Below, one piece after another: positions 26,701 through 37,400 of a stretch of 62,977 nt of DNA. The stretch comes from Bacteroidales bacterium (lineage in GTDB: Bacteria; Bacteroidota; Bacteroidia; Bacteroidales; FEN-979). Location of the stretch: the NCBI GenBank assembly GCA_030681475.1, contig JAUXWT010000053.1, positions 1-62,977 on the forward strand, read 5' to 3'. The notes below the pieces were generated by a model. The model saw only the letters and a program-made list of their open reading frames with translations. It had not been told where the DNA came from and searched no databases. Position numbers and translations under genes: made by a program. How positions within the stretch are numbered: position 1 is the first letter of the stretch; each line of letters begins with the position of its first letter.

Positions 26701-28336
26701 TGCTGCAAATGGCGTTTGAAGTCATACTGCAGTAAACAAGATCGTTGTTATTTGGAATGTAGGTGAACGTTGAGTTTGTGGCCCCCGGAACATTTACGGT
26801 ATTACGAACCCACTGGAACAACGGATTTGAACCACCATTTTCTGGGTTGGCTGTGAATTGTACCGGTGTACCTGCACAGGCAGGGTTTGAAGAGGCAAGA
26901 ATGGACACGCCTGGAACCAATGGTGGGCCAACAGTCAAAGTAATTGTGTTTGATGTTGCCGGGTTCGCAGTTGCGCACGACAGATCTGAGTTAAGGATGC
27001 AAATTACCTGATCTCCGTTGGCAGGCAGGTAAGAATATACCGGGCTGTTCGTTCCGGCATCAATCCCATTGATCTTCCATTGAAACTGGGGTGTGGTACC
27101 GCCATTGACGGGAATTGCGGTTAAGGTCACCAAACTTCCGTTACACAAGGGGTTTGCAGAAGCGGTGATACTGATGCTGACAGGGGCATAGGGAAAAACC
27201 ACCACGGGAATAGTATTAGAGGTGGCAGGATTTCCGGTTTTACACAGGGCATTGGAATTCAATATACAGGTCACCACGTCGGTATTTTGAGGTGAATAGG
27301 TCATCGTTGAAGCATTTAAACCCGATAGCGCCCCGTTGATCATCCAGGAATAAAAAGGAGCAGAGCCGCCATTGGTGGGAGTGGCCGTGAATGTAACCTG
27401 ATTCCCTTCACACACCGGATTTTCGGAAGGGGTGATCGAAATCCCAACCGGTTGATTCGTACTTACCGTCATGGTCAGCGGACTGGATGTTGCCGGGTTT
27501 CCAGATGTACAGGTCAGGCTTGATGTCATCACACACCTGATTACATTCCCATTGACTGGTACAAATGTATAGGCGCTGTTGGTGGCGCCCAGGATATTGG
27601 ACACTCCAAGTTTCCATTGGTACGAAGGCGAATTGCCGCCATTAAAAGGTGAAGCGGTAAAGGTGACCGGAGTTCCCTGGCACGATGGATTTGCAGAGGC
27701 GGATACTGTAACACCAACTGGAAAATTAGCGCTCACGATCATGATCACCGGCGCAGAAGATACTTGATTTCCTGGTGGACAAACGAGACTTGACAAAACC
27801 TGGCAGTGAACGATATCATTGTTGACCGGTATGTAACTATATACAGGAGAATTGCCACCAACCGACGCCCCGTTAACAAACCAATTGTATGAAGGTGTTA
27901 CTCCACCATTGATCACCACCGCCGTAAAAGTTACCAGGGTACCCGGACATACAGGGTTGATCGAGGGGGTGATGGTGATGCTAACTGGAGAGTTAGGTTG
28001 TACCACTACATCCAAAACTCCGGGGCCGCTGCTTCCGGTATAGGTTACCAGTACGGTTTTAGTACCTTCCGAAAGCCAGGTAATTGTTATCGAATTATCA
28101 AAAGCGCCTCCTCCTGCGGTAATTTCTGCATCTGAAACAATCCAGATGTAGTTGGTCATAAATGGTTCCGTGATATAAACATTACCACTTTGATTTACAC
28201 ATGGAGTTACAGGTCCGGTTATGATTGGAATGTTACCGGGATTATCAGACGCCTCTCCCCTAACGCCTGTCTGTGCGAATGAACACAGCGGCATGAAGAA
28301 CAGAAAAACCAGCGCTATTAAAAAACCCGCTCTCAT
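17729..28336 (-). CDS. Giant tandem Ig-like repeat surface protein with C-terminal FISUMP domain
   Basis: Predicted exported adhesin of 3,535 residues. The signal peptide (1-22) ends CSFAQ; a PKD-like domain follows to about residue 117. Next come 35 tandem Ig-like repeats of about 90 residues with the core pattern NPVCxGTxVTFTA, NGG, YQWKVNG, Y.P.NND.(V/I)TC and SN..C..GNPA.SN, so about three Cys per repeat. After a linker, the last 195 or so residues form a Fibrobacter major-paralogous (FISUMP) domain, from TDMRDGRVYPIVQIG to GFSVRCLSDQP. No T9SS C-terminal sorting domain is visible, unlike the neighbouring giant, so its export route is unclear. A GGAGGT sequence sits 14 bp upstream of the ATG, unusual for this phylum. 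Role in adhesion or surface layer is inferred. Confidence 0.85.
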   Translation of the reverse strand: MRAGFLIALVFLFFMPLCSFAQTGVRGEASDNPGNIPIITGPVTPCVNQSGNVYITEPFMTNYIWIVSDAEITAGGGAFDNSITITWLSEGTKTVLVTYTGSSGPGVLDVVVQPNSPVSITITPSINPVCPGTLVTFTAVVINGGVTPSYNWFVNGASVGGNSPVYSYIPVNNDIVHCQVLSSLVCPPGNQVSSAPVIMIVSANFPVGVTVSASANPSCQGTPVTFTASPFNGGNSPSYQWKLGVSNILGATNSAYTFVPVNGNVIRCVMTSSLTCTSGNPATSSPLTMTVSTNQPVGISITPSENPVCEGNQVTFTATPTNGGSAPFYSWMINGALSGLNASTMTYSPQNTDVVTCILNSNALCKTGNPATSNTIPVVVFPYAPVSISITASANPLCNGSLVTLTAIPVNGGTTPQFQWKINGIDAGTNSPVYSYLPANGDQVICILNSDLSCATANPATSNTITLTVGPPLVPGVSILASSNPACAGTPVQFTANPENGGSNPLFQWVRNTVNVPGATNSTFTYIPNNNDLVYCSMTSNAICSMGAVVSSSAILMSVSPSLPVSVTITVPQTTVCQGTNVVFTAVAVNGGSAFYQWKVNGFNAGANNAILSYIPADNDVITCEVTSSLSCAVGSPALSNPITMNVESSIDVSVSISASSNPACENEVVTFTASCINGGLTPVYAWKVDGFNVGTNSPVYSDIMTSGWVVTCEVTSSYTCKVNDPAISNPIAMNITPKLPVCVFISNSNNPSCLGTPVTYSAATTGGGLTPVYQWKVNGTPAGTPSTTFTFVPANNDVITCQLTSSIQCPITNPVSSNSITQAVNPFLAPSITITASATTVCTGTPVTFTSSITNGGIAAYQWRLNGVLVGINQSFILLQPKDGDQVTCELTSSLMCVNSAQVSSNTIILTVSSALPAGISISVPPSSNPFCQGSNVTFSSVPINGGNSPGYQWLINGLPPTLPAGTNSTYTYAPQDGDFVTCRITSDLWCATPKPATSNPVYMLQNNGTPVSVTIVASANPVCDGGSATFTALQINGGTSPSYQWKKNGLNVGTNSSTYTYSPVSSGDIITCVLTSNAACKSGSPATSNPITMITSAGLPASISIATVTNPFCQGTSVKFTATAVNGGNSPVYQWRVNGSPVGPNGTILNYSPLNNDVVTCEVTSNATCFNGTNPVVSLPITMISSTLLPVGITITASENSVCQGTAVRYTATPVNGGETPEYQWKVNGINNGPAKTDPVFVYTPGNADVVKCDVNSSLICASGNPATSNAIVMTVNPPVAAGVTIAASANPVCLGTQVTITATPVNPGTLPVYKWRVNGIIKQSGNSPVYILTPVNGDVVTVTMTSNSTDCLTGNPAVSNSIPIVVNTEQPVSVSIQAFDNPFCVGSQVRFEATPSNGGTTPSYQWKKNGANIDGATTSIYIYTPLVNDQITCEVTSNQSCIVGNPALSNIIIMTPTLSTVQVTANITVNNNNICPNTSQVIFSATVINGGSVPFYQWQRNGVNTGNNSATYTMSSPLNNEQVVCYVTSNLDCADPKTVSSNIITMVVYPPAPVSVSVVASNNSICKGTSVIYTATPVNPGTSPLYRWYVNGFLKTELNNGPVTSYIPEDNDQVKCRIVSNAPCNTGNNTYSNIINMIVFPYSTVGVSIAAGSNPVCQGAMVTFTATSVNGGSSPVYQWKVNGLAVGTGSSTYSYVPVNGDIVSCVIVSNAACVLNSTATSNQVTMIVSPLLPVSVYIAPSSNPVCQGTVTFNATPANGGSSPFYQWKVNNSNAGTNNPVFNYAPSDNDQVTCVLTSSQVCKTGDPATSNTVTLAVIPSLPVSVGIAPAVLPLPACQGTTVTYLATAINGGATPSYQWMVNGFFVGTGSSSFSYVPNNGDVIKCQLHSSVSCPDGNPAISNAITMNFSPVLSPGISIASSANPSCSGTMVNYSTTVTNGGVNPVFQWYIGGSAVTGATNAAYAYTPVNNDQVYSRLTSDIPCPSTNPVNSNSIAMSVLPQQNSSVSISTLSNTVCAGIPIKFTATAINPGPTPAFQWKVSGSNMGIGSTSFTYIPTDLDEVTCELTSSVSCITNNPVISNAITMTVRSEFPVSITIDASENPSCVSEPVTFTANTVNGGVDPVYRWMVDGYQVGDNSPTYTYTPTPGHVITCEVKSGYECEPVPALSNAILMVVNNIQQVEVSIVSSSNPACSGSVVTYTSTPTNGGSNPAYEWIVNDFDYPGATNATFAYIPSDADVVRCNMTSNENCITGNPAQSESITMTISSSFPADVTVVASGNPVCVFTPVTFTATPVFGGPAPSYQWRVNSINIFGATTTTYTYYPVNNDVVECVMTSALTLCTANPVTSVPIIMEVLDIPVSVTISADPVTAVCAGTPVNFAALPVNGGSIPSYQWKVNGLNSSGATNVTYTYAPLNNDEVICLLMSNALCSSGSLAVSNSLFTVVNPLEPVSLSIAVSDNPVCAGEPVMCIATPVNGGTTPGFQWKVNNIDVAGATDVTYSFTPANNDEIICILTSDATCPTGNPATSNMITLMVNPLEPLSISIDASDNTVCAGTSLTFSATTANGGAIPAYQWKVNNIDVSGATDDTYSFVPANNDEITCVLTSSATCPAGNPATSNILTMTVNPVLPVSISIVATATEVCAGTSVTYTATPVNGGNAPLYQWYLNGSSVSGATNATYSYVPINNDLITCVLTSNEACPTGNPATSNTVSMIVGPLYSVSISIVASATEVCAGTSVTLTATPTNGGTSPLYQWLVNGALVPGATNATYSYLPVNNDIITCILTSNDACSTGSPAISNTLIMTVNPLLPISVSIAATATVVCAGTSVTYTATPVNGGTSSVYAWQVNGTPAPGATSATYTYQPVNNDFVTCILTSNETCSTGSPAISNAVNMTVNPVLPVSISIAATATEVCAGTTVTCTATPVNGGNAPLYQWYLSGSSVSGATNATYSYVPVNNDLITCVLTSNEICPTGNPATSNTVTMTVNPLYQVSITIVASATEVCAGTSVTYTATPANGGTTPMYQWLVNGAIVPGATNTTYSYVPVSGDVITCTLTSNDVCSTGSPATSNTLIMTVNPLLPVGISIAATATEVCAGTSVTFNATSVNGGTSPGYEWKVNGTTAPGATNGSYTFVPVNNDVITCILTSGEMCPTGNPATSNAVTITVNPLQPVSVLVTASANPVCAGTLVIYTATPVNGGTAPVYQWKVNNLNIPGATNSNFLYTPSNNDLITCVLTSDAICPTGNPATGIPFVAVISSPVVSYSACHDVETVVYAKPFRLRGGLPLGGIYSGPGVIPGTNIFDPGAANIGGNTITYTYTTVENCISASFLTINNNPGTPVNCSNPTLTDMRDGRVYPIVQIGSQCWMAANLNHGSMKNSVDPQSDNCVNEKYCLGNIENNCTQFGGLYQWDELMRYDPSLDGHQGLCPPGWHVPNEAEWMTLFSFYGGQSQAGTFIKDPGPGSFKAQLGGALYQNQSTWSFYPPDFAATFFWTSEPAGLWKAKSHGLNSEVGSVSDYQSGRVNGFSVRCLSDQP
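18555..27985 (-). repeat. 35 tandem ~270-bp coding repeats
   Basis: Counted from the protein: 35 consecutive Ig-like units, mostly 88-91 residues. The units closest to the C terminus (low coordinates) are the most alike, and several are exactly 270 bp. The DNA-level similarity makes this a site for recombination and assembly errors. Confidence 0.88.
18821..20440 (-). repeat. Higher-order duplication of a three-repeat block (2 x 810 bp)
   Basis: Repeats 29-31 (19631-20440) and 32-34 (18821-19630) are register-matched copies 810 bp apart. Unit 29 resembles 32, 30 resembles 33 and 31 resembles 34 more than they resemble their neighbours. One 69-bp stretch compared by eye (near 19500 against 20310) differs at only about 3 positions. 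Confidence 0.8.
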
Positions 28337-28423
28337 TAAATCAATGTTTGACCTCCGTACGGAAGATAACTAAAAGCATTATACGGTTTTTATCTGAAAA
28401 AGATACATCTTGTTGTTATTCAT

Positions 28424-31400
28424 CTATCTTGTATTGATTAACACTTTTTTAACTACCCGGTAATCATCACATTTGAAGACAACCGTGTACAAACCCTTTG
28501 GAAACCTCGGGCGAAGATCAATAAGACGTTTGAATTTACTCTTCACAAAAACCGCCGGGATTTCAAAAATCTTTACACCCAGGCTGTTAAATATTGTGAT
28601 GTCGAAGGTATCTTCTGCAGGGAGGCTTATCGCCACGGTAAAGTGTCCGTCGTTGGGTATCGGATAAACCCAGAAACCATATTCGCCCGTAATAGATCCG
28701 GGAAATTTGCCATAATAGTAAATATGGTTGGAGGTATCTGAACTGCAACCATTTTCAATTACCATACTCCAATACCAGCCAGGAAGTTCAGGGGAAAGGG
28801 TGCGACCGACAGAATCAGGGATCAGGGTACCTTCAAAATACCATTGATTGCCTGAAACAGAACTGCTGATCAACAAATTCCCCTCATTGGTTATCAATGG
28901 CGGTTCAGGAATAACTAACACCTCAACATGCAAGGTCGGGGAAATATTACCATGTCCACATGTGTTATTGGCGTAAACACTAATCGGCCCGGAATGAGAT
29001 GATTCATTGAAATTCAGAGAGATCGTTTTGTCATGCTCTCCTCCGGCCACCGATACACCTGATGGTAGTAACCATGTATAAGATTCAGCACCGGGAACAG
29101 GGAGGATGGAGAAAACGACACCCGTTGATCCTGCACATACATTTGCCGGGCCGGAAATTGATAATGCCTCGCCCGGTAATGATATGACCACCGGGGAAAT
29201 CTTGTTTGATATGGCTGATCCGGGGTTGACACATAATAACCCTGATGTCATTTCAACATGAACCTGGTCTCCCTTAACCGGCACACATGAATATTGCAAA
29301 GAGGACTCCCCTACCAGGATATCATTCCTGAACCAACGAATTACCGGTATTCCGCCATTTACCGGAAGTGCGGTAAACGTCACAACCGACCCTTCGCAAA
29401 CTTCACTCTGATCAGCCACCAGGGTCACTTCAGGAACCAGCGGAATATCAACGGCCATGTTTATGGCTTGCGAAATAGCCGAAGAGTCAACCACACAGGT
29501 CAGACTACTGGACATTTTTACATATACCCGGTCACCATCCGATGGGATGAAGGAATACTGGAAATCACCTGTACCTGCCGGCAGATCGTTCTTATACCAT
29601 TGATAACCAGGCATGCCGCCATTGACAGGTGATGCTGTGAAGGTCACAGGATTTCCCTGGCAAACCGGGTTCTGATCAACCGTGATGTCAACACCCACAG
29701 ACAAGGGCATATTCACCTGTAAAGTTATCATATTGGAAGTTGCAGATGGATTGATAATGCAATCCAGGCTTGAGAACATCTCCACGTAAACCTGATCTCC
29801 GTTTTCAGGGACCAGGCTGAAATCTGGCTGATTTAACCCGGCGGAGGTTCCATTGAGATACCATTGATATTCAGGGTTCCCCCCGTTTACTGCTGAGGCT
29901 GTAACTGTAACCATAGTACCATGGCATACGTCATTTTGATCCTCTAAAATGGTGACGCTGACCGGGACCAGACTGTTTACGACCATGGAAATAACATTGG
30001 AGGATGCCACAGGCGTATATACACAAGTCAGGCTTGATGTTATGGCGACATATACCATATCTCCGGTGACTGGAATGCATGAATAGGTTGACTGATTTTG
30101 ACCAACAGCCAATCCGTTATGGAACCATTGATAAGAAGGTACTCCACCATTTACAGGTATTGCGGTAAAGGTAACCGGTGATCCCTCACAGATATCGTTC
30201 TGATCGACCACTGCCGATACACTCACATTAAGCGGGTCGGTAACGATCATGGTTGTTATGGGAGAAACTGCCGGACTACCCACTGAACATGGAAGATTTG
30301 AGTTAAGCTCAACATAAACCAGGTCACCATTTGCCGGGATGAAACTATAAGATGGTTGATTACTGCCAACTGCTATGCTGTTTTTATACCATTGGAAGGA
30401 AGGTGCTGTTCCACCATTTGCGGGCATGGCGGTCATTTCAACTATGGTACCGGCACATACATCACCTGGTGGATTTGCTGAAATGGTAACCGATACAGCC
30501 TGTGGCAGGTAAACTGTCATAACGATCAAATTGGATGAGGCCGGGTTCCCTGTAGCACAGGATAAGGCTGATGTCAATATGCATTGGACCAGATCTCCAT
30601 CGGTAGGTGTGAATGAATAAGCGGGTGAGTTTGTTCCGACATTGTTTCCATTCACCTTCCATTGATAAAGAGGCGTCGAACCTCCATTTACCGGCAACGC
30701 GGTAAAGGTGACAGGAGTTCCGGCACATATCTGATTTGCGGAAGCTGAAATAGTGATGTTAGCCGGCAAGTCATTACTGACAACCATGACTATGGGATTT
30801 GAGAGAACCGGACCCGCTGATAAACACGGATCGTCAGGTGTCAATTGACATGTAACGATATCCCCGTTTACAGGAATATATGTATAAGCGGGTAAATTTA
30901 AACCGGCATTTATCCCATTTACCTTCCATTGATAGACAGGTGAAACTCCCGGATTGGCGCTTGAGGCTGTGAATGTCACTTCGCTGCCTATACAAACCGG
31001 ATTCTCAGCCACAACAATGGTTATTCCGGCGGGCATGGGTGATACAACCCCGATGGAAACAGCGTTTGATGTTGCGGGATTACCCGTAGCGCATGAGAAA
31101 CCAGAGGTAACCACACATACCACAATGTCGCCATCAGATGGCGTATAGAAAAATACCGGGTTGTTGGTTCCGGTATTTACACCGTTCACTTTCCACTGGA
31201 ATGTTGGGGAATTTCCTCCGTTTACAATGGTGGCGTTAAGGGTAACCGTTTGCCCCGTGCAAACAGGATTTAAAGAAGGCAGGATGTTAACACTCACAGG
31301 AAATTCAGTACTTACGGTCATAACAACAGGGTTTGACTGAACTGTTGGTGCATTAACGCATGAGATGCTTGAAGACATCTCACATGCAACTGCATCACCA

Positions 31401-34400
31401 TTGGATGGCGTGTAAATAAAAGTAGCCAGCCCTGTTCCAACGTTCAGATCATTGACCTTCCATTGGTACACCGGGTTTGATCCTCCATTTTCAGGTGTCG
31501 CCTCAAAGGTAACCTGGGTTCCCAGGCATACCGGATTCTGATCGCCGGAAATTGTAACACCAACCGGAAGGAGGTTGTTGACGATCATGGAAATACTATT
31601 GGAAATTGATGCCGGGGTGTTAACACATGGAAGGCTTGATGTCATCATGACATAAACCAGGTCCCCGTCGGAGGGGATACACGTATAGGTTGGCAGATTG
31701 GCCCCCACAGACAACCCATTGAGGAACCATTGATAGGTTGGAACACCCCCGTTTACAGATGTGGCTGAGAAGGTAACCGTTGATCCTTCGCAAACATTGT
31801 TTTGACTCACTGTTGCGGTCACACTTGCATCCACCGGGTTGGTGACAGGTATCGTCATGACAGGAGAAGTCGCAGGACTGCCGTTGGAGCATGGAAGGTT
31901 TGAATTAAGAACCACATAAACCTGGTCACCGTCGGATGGAATAAAGTTAAAGTTCGGTTGATTACCTCCTGCAGGATTGCCGTTTTTGAACCATTGATAA
32001 GAAGGTGAGGATCCTCCGTTTACCGGGATGGCCATCAATTCAACACTGTTTCCGGCACATATTGTGCCCGGCGGATTAGCCGATACGCCTACTGAAACAG
32101 TTTCAGGTGAATATACTGCCATAACGATCAGATTTGATGTAGCAGGATTTCCGGTGGCACAGGAGAGTCCAGAGGTCATAACGCATTGAATCTGATCGCC
32201 ATCGGCCGGGAAACAGGTATAGGTTATCGTGTTAGACCCCACGGTAGTTCCATTCACCTTCCATTGATAGGATGGCGCCGGTCCGCCATTGACCGATAAC
32301 GCGGTCATAGTGACTGACGATCCTGTGCAAATTTGGTTGGCAGAGGCAGATATGGTCACATTTGCAGGTAATTCTGCGCTGACAACCAGGACAACCTGGT
32401 TTGAGATAACCGGGTTCGCGGATGAACACGGATCGTTGGCCGTTAATTGACAGGTTATTTGGTCTCCGTTTACCGGGTTATAGGTAAAAGCCGGCTGGTT
32501 CAGGCCGGCATTTATTCCGTTAACTTTCCATTGAAACACCGGTGAGGGACCTGCATTTGTATAAGAAGCGGTAAGTGTTACCGGATTGCCCAGGCACACC
32601 GGGTTCGAAGATGCTACGATGGTTATTCCTGCCGAAATGCCGGATGTAACCACCATGACAATGGGGTCAGATGCTGCAGGATTACCAGTTGCACATGACA
32701 GGTCAGAGGTGCACTGACAAGCAATAATATCACCGTCGGATGGTGCAAAATTAAACACCTGATTATTGTTACCAACATTGATCCCGTTGACTGTCCACTG
32801 ATAGGAAGGTGAATTCCCTCCATTGACAATTGTTCCGGTGTAAGTAACAGTCTGGCCGACGCAAACAGGGTTGGATGAGGCCTGTATGATAACACTGACA
32901 GGAAGTTCATTACTCACTGTCATGGTTACCGGTTCTGAGGTAACTGTTGTGACACTAACACAGGCCGAGCTCGAAGTCATTTCGCATACCACCATATCAC
33001 CATTGGATGGGGTAAATGTATAGGACGGCTGACCTGTTCCGACATTCAGGCCGTTCACCTTCCATTGGTAGAGGGGATTATAACCGCCATTCTCAGGGGT
33101 TGCAAGGAGCGTAACCTGATTTCCCTGGCATGATGGGTTTTGAGAAACTGAAACTGTAACTGCACTGGGTGATGGTTCAACAACATTCATGATGATCATG
33201 TTGGACCATACCGGATTAACCTCAGGACAGGCAATTGAAGTAGTCATCTGACATGCAACCGTATCGCCATGTGCCGGGATGTAATCGAAACCTGGCGTAT
33301 TATTTCCTGCATTGACCCCATTGACTTTCCATTGAAACATCGGTGTACTCCCACCGTTTACAGGGGATGCAGTGTAATGAACCAGCGTGCCGACACATAC
33401 CGGGTTAGCCGAACTCATGATGGAAATCGCGGTGGGAAGGTTGGGATTTACCTCTATCATAACTGGCAGGGAAACTGCGGGATTCCCGGTAGCACAGGAA
33501 AAATCGGAAGTCAACTGGCATTTCACATAGTCCCCCTGGGCCGGAACATAGGTATATGCCGGCGCGTTGGGGCCGACCTGAATCCCGTTCACCATCCACT
33601 GATATACAGGTAGAAGTCCGCCATTACCCGGTATTGCTGTGAAGTTAACTGCCTGTCCCTGGCAGGAGGGGTTTGCAGAGGCCGTAAGAGAAACACTGAC
33701 AGGCAGCGTTGAACTAACCGTCATTACGACAGGGGTGGATGTTGCCGGGTTTCCGGTTGTACACGACAACCCCGATATAAGTGTACAAGTTATCAAGTCG
33801 CCGTTAACAGGGACAAATGTATACCCGGTATTGTTTGTACCGACAATATTTCCATTGACTTTCCATTGATATTGCGGCGCTGCCCCCCCGTTGACAGGAA
33901 TCGCAGTGAAATTTACATAGCTGTTGGTGCAAACCGGATTGACTGAAGGGAAAACTGATATACTTACAGGTTGTACCTGACTTACGGTCATAGTGACTGT
34001 GTTGGAACTTGCATTAAGAAGGGGAGTGCATTGCGAATTTGACAACATGTCGCAGCGGATAACATCCCCGTTGACCGGTGAATATGAAAAAACTGTGTTG
34101 TTCGTGCCGGCGTTTGTTCCGTTGACCTTCCATTGATAAACCGGAGCGGTTCCCCCGTTAAAGGGTGTAGCAGTAAATACGACGGGTGTACCCGCGCATA
34201 CCGGATTTGCGGAAGGAGTTATTGAAACACCGGCAGGCATGTTCGGGCTGACGATCATGGTGATCTGGTTCGAGTTGGCATTGTTTCCCACCGGACAAAC
34301 AACAGTTGATGTCAGACGGCAATAGACCACATCCCCGGCCGTGGGAGTATAAGTGTAAATCGGGCTGTTGACCCCTGTGATCAGGATAGTATTTACCCTC

Positions 34401-37400
34401 CACCTGTATGTCGGATTACTCCCTGGATTCGTGCCCACGGCAGTAAATGTAACCGGCTGCCCTTCACAGACCGGGTTAGTGGAAGCGGTGATCGAAACAG
34501 AAACGGGAGCTTGTGGGTAAACGGTCATGGTAATTGGATTCGATACCACCGGGTTCGGGGTGGCACAGCCTAAACTGCTCGTTACCTGGCAGGTTACAAC
34601 ATCATTGTTGACGGGTGCATAACTGTACGCTGAAGAGGATGACTTAGTGATCCCATTGACTTTCCACTGGTATGCCGGCGTATTTCCGGCGTTGGTTGTT
34701 GTTACGGAGAAAGTAACGGGATTTAACGCACAAATGGGGTTTGCGGACACAGAGATCGAATCTGTCACCAACAAAGCGGAAATTCCGACCATCCGGACAG
34801 GGAGTGAAGCCGCCGGATTGCCCGAGACACATGCCGCATTTGAAGTCATGACGCAAACAACAGAATCACCATCGGCCGGTGTGTGTGTAAAAACCGGATT
34901 ATTGAGTCCCACGTTTGTATGGTTCACCTGCCATTGATAAACAGGGTCTAATCCGCCATTTGTGGGAGTCGCTGTGAATGTAACCGGGCTTCCAATACAA
35001 AATGGGTTAGGGTCTGCCAGAATGGAAACATCTGCCGGCTGAATTGGCAGGACAACCATGTTGATGTTGTTTGAAATCGCCGGATTATCTGTCGCGCAGG
35101 CAACGTTTGATGTTACTTTGCATACGACCACGTCACCATTTACTGGGACATAAGTATATTCCGGATTATTCGTTCCGACATTTACACAATTGATGATCCA
35201 TTGATAAACTACGCCAGGGCCGCCATTCTGTGCCGTGGCATTGAAGGTAACCGGAGTTCCGATGCAACAAGGGTTAATTGAGACGGTGATGGAAACAGAA
35301 ACCGGTAGCGACGGATTAACTGTCATGATGATGTTGTTTGATGCCACAGAGGTAGTTGTTGAACAGGCAAGATCGGATGTGAGCGTGCAACTCACCATTT
35401 CGCCGGTTGAGGGAATATATGTGAAAACAGGACTGTTCACTCCGGCCGGGTTGCCATTTACCCGCCATGCAAAAACCGGGTTATTTCCTCCGCCTGAATG
35501 TGCGGCGGTAAAAGTAACCGGGGTTCCCGCGCATATCGGGTTGGATGACGCTCCAATTGATATTGACACCGGAATGGAAGACGCACCAAGTAACGTCACC
35601 GGATTGGATGAAACAGGGTTTGGTCCGCTGATACAACTTGCATTTGAAAACAGTTCACAGGTAATTACATCGCCGGAAACCGGGAAAGTTGTAATGGATG
35701 TTGAGTTGGTTCCGATTGGAGTACCGTTGATCTTCCAGGTATAACCAGGAGCAGATCCCCCATTGGTCGAAATTGCTGAAAAATTGACTGCCGTACCCGT
35801 GCAAAATGGATTTGTCGGAGTAGATATGGCAATACTTGCAGGCAAAGCGGGGCTCACCGCCATTGTCAGGGAATTTGAAATGGCAGGGTTCCCGCTTGCG
35901 CAGAAAGCGTTTGATGTTAACCTGCAGGTGACAACATCACCATTCGCCGGTGAATAGGTAAATCCTGGGGAGTTCGTTCCGGTATTGATCCCATTAACTT
36001 TCCATTGGTAAGCCGGTGTTGTTCCACCATTTACCGGTGTAGCGGTGAAGGTTGCACTGGCGCCAGGGCAAACCGGGTTTGCTGAGGTAGAAACCTGGAC
36101 ACTTGCAGGTGTTCCGGTATTATATTTCATGGCTATTCCATTGGATTTACAAGGGTTACGAACAGCACAACTCAGATTGGAAGTCATCTGGCAGGTCACA
36201 TAATCCCCGTCCAACGGTGTATAAGTGTAGGTTGAATTTGTTGTTCCTACCGGTTGGCAATTAACCAACCATTGATAAACCGGCAATGTTCCACCATTTG
36301 TCGGAGTGGCAGTGAATGTAACCGGGGTTCCCTGACAAAAAGGGTTTGACGAAGCAGTAATACTGACATCAGGCGCTAGTTCCGAACTCACCACCATGGT
36401 GATCGGGCTGGATGTGACTATCTTGCTCCCGGTATTGCAGAGGGTGTTTGATGACAGCCTGCAGGTAATGACATCGCCGGTGGCCGGGCCATTTATAATC
36501 AGGGTTGCACTGTTGGAACCGGTGTTGTTTCCGTTTAATTTCCATAGATATACAGGTGAGGTACCCCCGTTACTTATTATTGCCCGGTAAGTAACCGGAA
36601 CATCAGTGCAGGATGGATTTGTAAGCGTTGAAATAGAGATTTCAACAGGGATAACAGGTAACACACTCATGGTAATTGCGTTGGAAGTTGCCGGATTTCC
36701 TGATGCACATACAAGACCTGATGTCAACACACAGGTTACAACATTTCCATTAACCGGAACATGGGAAAATGTATTCTGGTTTGAACCGGCATTGACTCCG
36801 TTAACTTTCCATTGATAAACCGGTGATGCTCCGGGATTAACCGCATTCGCAGTAAAAGTAACATTGGCATTGGCGCAGGAAGGGTTTCCAGAACTGACAA
36901 TGAAAACGCTCACCGGAAGTATCGGATTAACGGTCATGATGACCTCATTCGACCCGGCAGGGTTATTTATGGCACAACTCAGATCGGATGTCACCCAGCA
37001 TCGTATAAAATCACCGGACGAGGGAATATAAGTATATACAGGACTGTTCGTTCCTACGTCTAATCCATTCAGTGTCCAGGCATAAACGGGCGCCGACCCG
37101 CCATTGACCGCAACAGCAGTAAATGTCACGGGCTGCGCGATACAGGATGGATTTGCTGAAGGCGTGACCGTGACCCCGACGGGAACTCCCGCGCTTGGAA
37201 TAACCGTCATGGAAATAGTATTGGAAATGGCCGGGTTTCCGGTGACACACGCAGCGCTTGAGGTCACCAGGCAGGAGATATGATCCCCATCCTGTGGTAT
37301 GTGGGTAAAAACCGGATTATTTGAACCACTGATGTTCCCATTTACTTTCCATTGAAAGGAAGGAGAAATGCCTCCATTCGCAGGAGTTGCAGTAAACGTA

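Noticed and set aside
28354-28363. Palindrome TCCGTACGGA between the two giant genes
   Set aside because: A single 10-bp palindrome with no paired site or promoter box nearby; too short to call an operator. The adjacent GGAGGT is mentioned with the gene.
35235-35744. Plus-strand open frame of 169 codons and many similar plus-strand frames across 18-39 kb
   Set aside because: They are antisense shadows of the Ig repeats. They recur with the same period and similar MxVxVTGVP-like starts, and lack independent start signals.
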